DNA of 64,000 bases from Acidobacteriota bacterium (GTDB lineage: Bacteria; Acidobacteriota; Blastocatellia; Pyrinomonadales; Pyrinomonadaceae), in NCBI GenBank assembly GCA_019639155.1, contig JAHBSJ010000003.1, positions 1-64,000 of the forward strand. Reading direction: 5' to 3'. The notes under the pieces were generated by a model. That model made no database searches. It saw nothing but the letters and a program-made list of their open reading frames with translations, and was not told the DNA's origin. Shown here piece after piece: positions 62,669-64,000 of this stretch. Position 1 is the first letter of the stretch, and each line of letters opens with the position of its first letter. A program made the position numbers and the translations under genes.

Positions 62669-63175
62669 ATGACGAGCACGCATCGAACGCTCTCTCAAAT
62701 CGCTAACATCGCTACAATTGGATTGGCAGTTGTTTTTGTGTATTGGATTGTATTTGAACGGAAAGTGGAAACGGATGTTTCGGGAGAGTATGTTGGGGTC
62801 GGTCAGCATGTGCCGCTTCCGGTTGATTCGAAAAGTGCAGGCTCGATAAAGATCGCCATATTCCTTGACTCAGACTGTCAGTTTTGCGAGCAGAGCATAG
62901 ACGACTACAAAATGCTTTTGGAACTATACAGAAATGCCCCAAATGCGCATCTAATATTTCTTTTTGATTATTCAGAGACTGACATGTCGGGCTATTTAGC
63001 TTCTAAAAACATTCCTGCCGATATTGGGGCGTTAGTCAGCTTCGAACAGGTTCGAATTCGGGCGACGCCTACTGTGTTAATCCTTGACGAGAAGGATACT
63101 GTTAAAAAGATCTACGAAGGGAAGCTCAAAGCTAATGAGAAACTGGAACTATCCAAGACGTTTGATAGCTTTTAG
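62669..63175 (+). CDS. Membrane-anchored thioredoxin-fold protein with CQFC
   Basis: 168 residues: an N-terminal membrane helix (about 11-29), then a thioredoxin-like domain with CQFC (Cys70, Cys73), FLDSDCQFCEQS, and the cis-Pro ATPTVLIL (Pro134). Likely a periplasm-facing thiol-disulfide protein. The frame opens at 62537, but the strong promoter at 62562-62587 lies inside that part, so the ATG at 62669 is preferred. AT-richer and with less biased codons than the rest of the window. The Cys-rich peptide 57 nt downstream is a possible client. Confidence 0.75.
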   Translation: MTSTHRTLSQIANIATIGLAVVFVYWIVFERKVETDVSGEYVGVGQHVPLPVDSKSAGSIKIAIFLDSDCQFCEQSIDDYKMLLELYRNAPNAHLIFLFDYSETDMSGYLASKNIPADIGALVSFEQVRIRATPTVLILDEKDTVKKIYEGKLKANEKLELSKTFDSF

Positions 63176-63232
63176 TAAAATCACTAGAGGGGCTAATGGA
63201 AATGTAACACACACACAAATGGAGGTACAAAG

Positions 63233-63457
63233 ATGGCTTTTCTGAGACTATTCTTGGTTATACTTTTAACCATATCGATCTATAATGTGACAGAGACTCG
63301 CGTTGTTGCAGACGAATGTGATGGTGGACGGGCAATTGTTGAGGAAGGATGTCCCGCGCAGGCACCGAGGCCAAACGGATGCAAGTGTTGTTCCAACAAT
63401 CATTGCATAAGCAATTACTGTAATCCTCTTAACAAATGCGCAAACCCACCTAATTGA
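63233..63457 (+). CDS. Small cysteine-rich secreted peptide
   Basis: 74 residues: a hydrophobic signal peptide (about 1-26) and a mature part of about 48 residues with eight cysteines (29, 40, 50, 52, 53, 58, 63, 69) in the pattern CxCC-x4-C-x4-C-x5-C, ending in NPPN. An even number of cysteines and no free-Cys enzyme motif suggest four disulfides. Good Shine-Dalgarno GGAGG 8 nt before the ATG. Not recognised. It could be a toxin-like, structural or signalling peptide. Low-GC context like its upstream partner. Confidence 0.7.
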   Translation: MAFLRLFLVILLTISIYNVTETRVVADECDGGRAIVEEGCPAQAPRPNGCKCCSNNHCISNYCNPLNKCANPPN

Positions 63458-63549
63458 GTGTTTTTAGCTTTTGGTGCGTTTGGTCGAGCTCCGTTATTCC
63501 TGGAGTTTACGTTAATGGTGTGCCACCGCGTCCAAGACTTTAGGTCGCA

Positions 63550-64000
63550 ATGAGAGTTGTCTGTAAATGTTTGGCATCAAGATACGGGCTTTCGATAGCT
63601 ATACTGGTCATCGAGATGTCGCTCTTGTTGCCTAATTTGCGGGCTCAGGAGAGTGGCCTCAGCGTTGCCGATGAGCTAAAAGGCCGGATCGCACGGCACT
63701 CGCGCATACTCGCAGATCAATTCAATGAGACTCGGGCGGATCTCAGGGGTTTGCAGCATGTGGACAGAGCATACTTCGCCTCGCGGTCAATACGTATGGG
63801 TGCCCAATTTGACCGAAGCGTTGCCGAGGATTTTGCATCGATCGCGACAGAAGCCATAAGTGCTTCGATCAAAGATTCGGAAACTCTTTCGCAGATCGAG
63901 GTTTTTAGACTTTCGAGTGCTATCGATGACCTTATGCACTTCGATAGCAGGCTGGGAATTAGGGTTGTAGCGAATCTCTTAAAGACAGTTGAAGATCGCC
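63550..64000 (+). CDS. N-terminal part of a secreted protein (partial)
   Basis: An ATG at 63550 opens a frame that continues without stop to the window edge (150 codons). It begins with a signal-like segment (residues about 12-32, ending NLRAQ) followed by a charged helical region (ADELKGRIARHSRILADQFNETRADL). No domain recognised. No Shine-Dalgarno is obvious upstream (AGGTCG at 63542). The 92-bp gap before it shows no promoter I can name. Confidence 0.6.
   Translation, partial: MRVVCKCLASRYGLSIAILVIEMSLLLPNLRAQESGLSVADELKGRIARHSRILADQFNETRADLRGLQHVDRAYFASRSIRMGAQFDRSVAEDFASIATEAISASIKDSETLSQIEVFRLSSAIDDLMHFDSRLGIRVVANLLKTVEDR

Overview
The window looks like a chromosomal segment of an Acidobacteriota member, most likely of the Blastocatellia/Pyrinomonadaceae type. 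This placement is inferred from gene content, not from a marker tree. The supporting signs are a carboxypeptidase-regulatory-domain TonB-dependent receptor of the Oar type, a TPR protein with an N-terminal Cys4 zinc ribbon, many secreted proteins of unknown function, BshB1 (bacillithiol-type thiol biosynthesis), several DinB-fold proteins, and an mreBCD-mrdA-rodA-PBP1A cell-shape operon. The DNA is moderately GC-rich, densely coding and transcribed from both strands. I saw no rRNA, tRNA, CRISPR array, integrase or transposase.

Layout. 1-215: tail of a secreted protein and its terminator. 416-8572: cell-shape and peptidoglycan operon (mreB, mreC, mreD, PBP2, RodA, bifunctional PBP1A). 8650-11069 (minus): lipB, a lipoprotein and an esterase. 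11127-24156: a mixed stretch with a secreted protein, a degenerate thioredoxin, a PepSY protein, an MBL-fold hydrolase, bshB1, a J-domain-like protein, a two-RCK potassium channel, a HI0933 flavoprotein, DinB, YceI, a VanX-type dipeptidase and a polyferredoxin-TPR fusion. 24271-30808: two large, probably well expressed surface genes (an unknown 634-aa secreted protein and the 1110-aa TonB receptor) with clear terminators and a long AT-rich regulatory gap. 30840-38646: glycosyltransferase, M14 peptidase, recN, asparaginase II, a kelch lipoprotein and a secreted unknown. 38734-42471: a 1245-aa multidomain flavin/Fe-S oxidoreductase. 42687-50834: tyrosine autokinase for exopolysaccharide, lytic transglycosylase, a membrane-free MgtE-like protein, a TPR/TolB-like protein. 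51032-59279: two exported thioredoxin-fold proteins, DinB, purL, an AbgT-type transporter, hemW and a GHL10 glycosidase. 59296-62370: DUF433/DUF5615 toxin-antitoxin pair, a UshA-like nucleotidase and tryptophan 2,3-dioxygenase. 62371-64000: a lower-GC end with a membrane-anchored CxxC thioredoxin, a tiny eight-cysteine secreted peptide and the start of another secreted protein.

The most unusual pattern is a scattered set of short tandem repeats of fixed unit length (7, 8 or 10 bp), resembling the STRR repeats of cyanobacteria. They sit in intergenic gaps (1501-1528, 8590-8613, 11661-11786, 61563-61589), just ahead of start codons (13039-13068, 35027-35056) and, most strikingly, inside the reading frames of purL (54003-54081) and hemW (56872-56899), where they encode extra peptide. 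Other points of interest are a poly-G tract inside a promoter spacer (62562-62587) ahead of the thioredoxin/Cys-rich peptide pair, inverted repeats placed like operators (26959-26984, 50984-51002, 42650-42664), and a structured intergenic transcript candidate with a perfect terminator (about 17600-17723).
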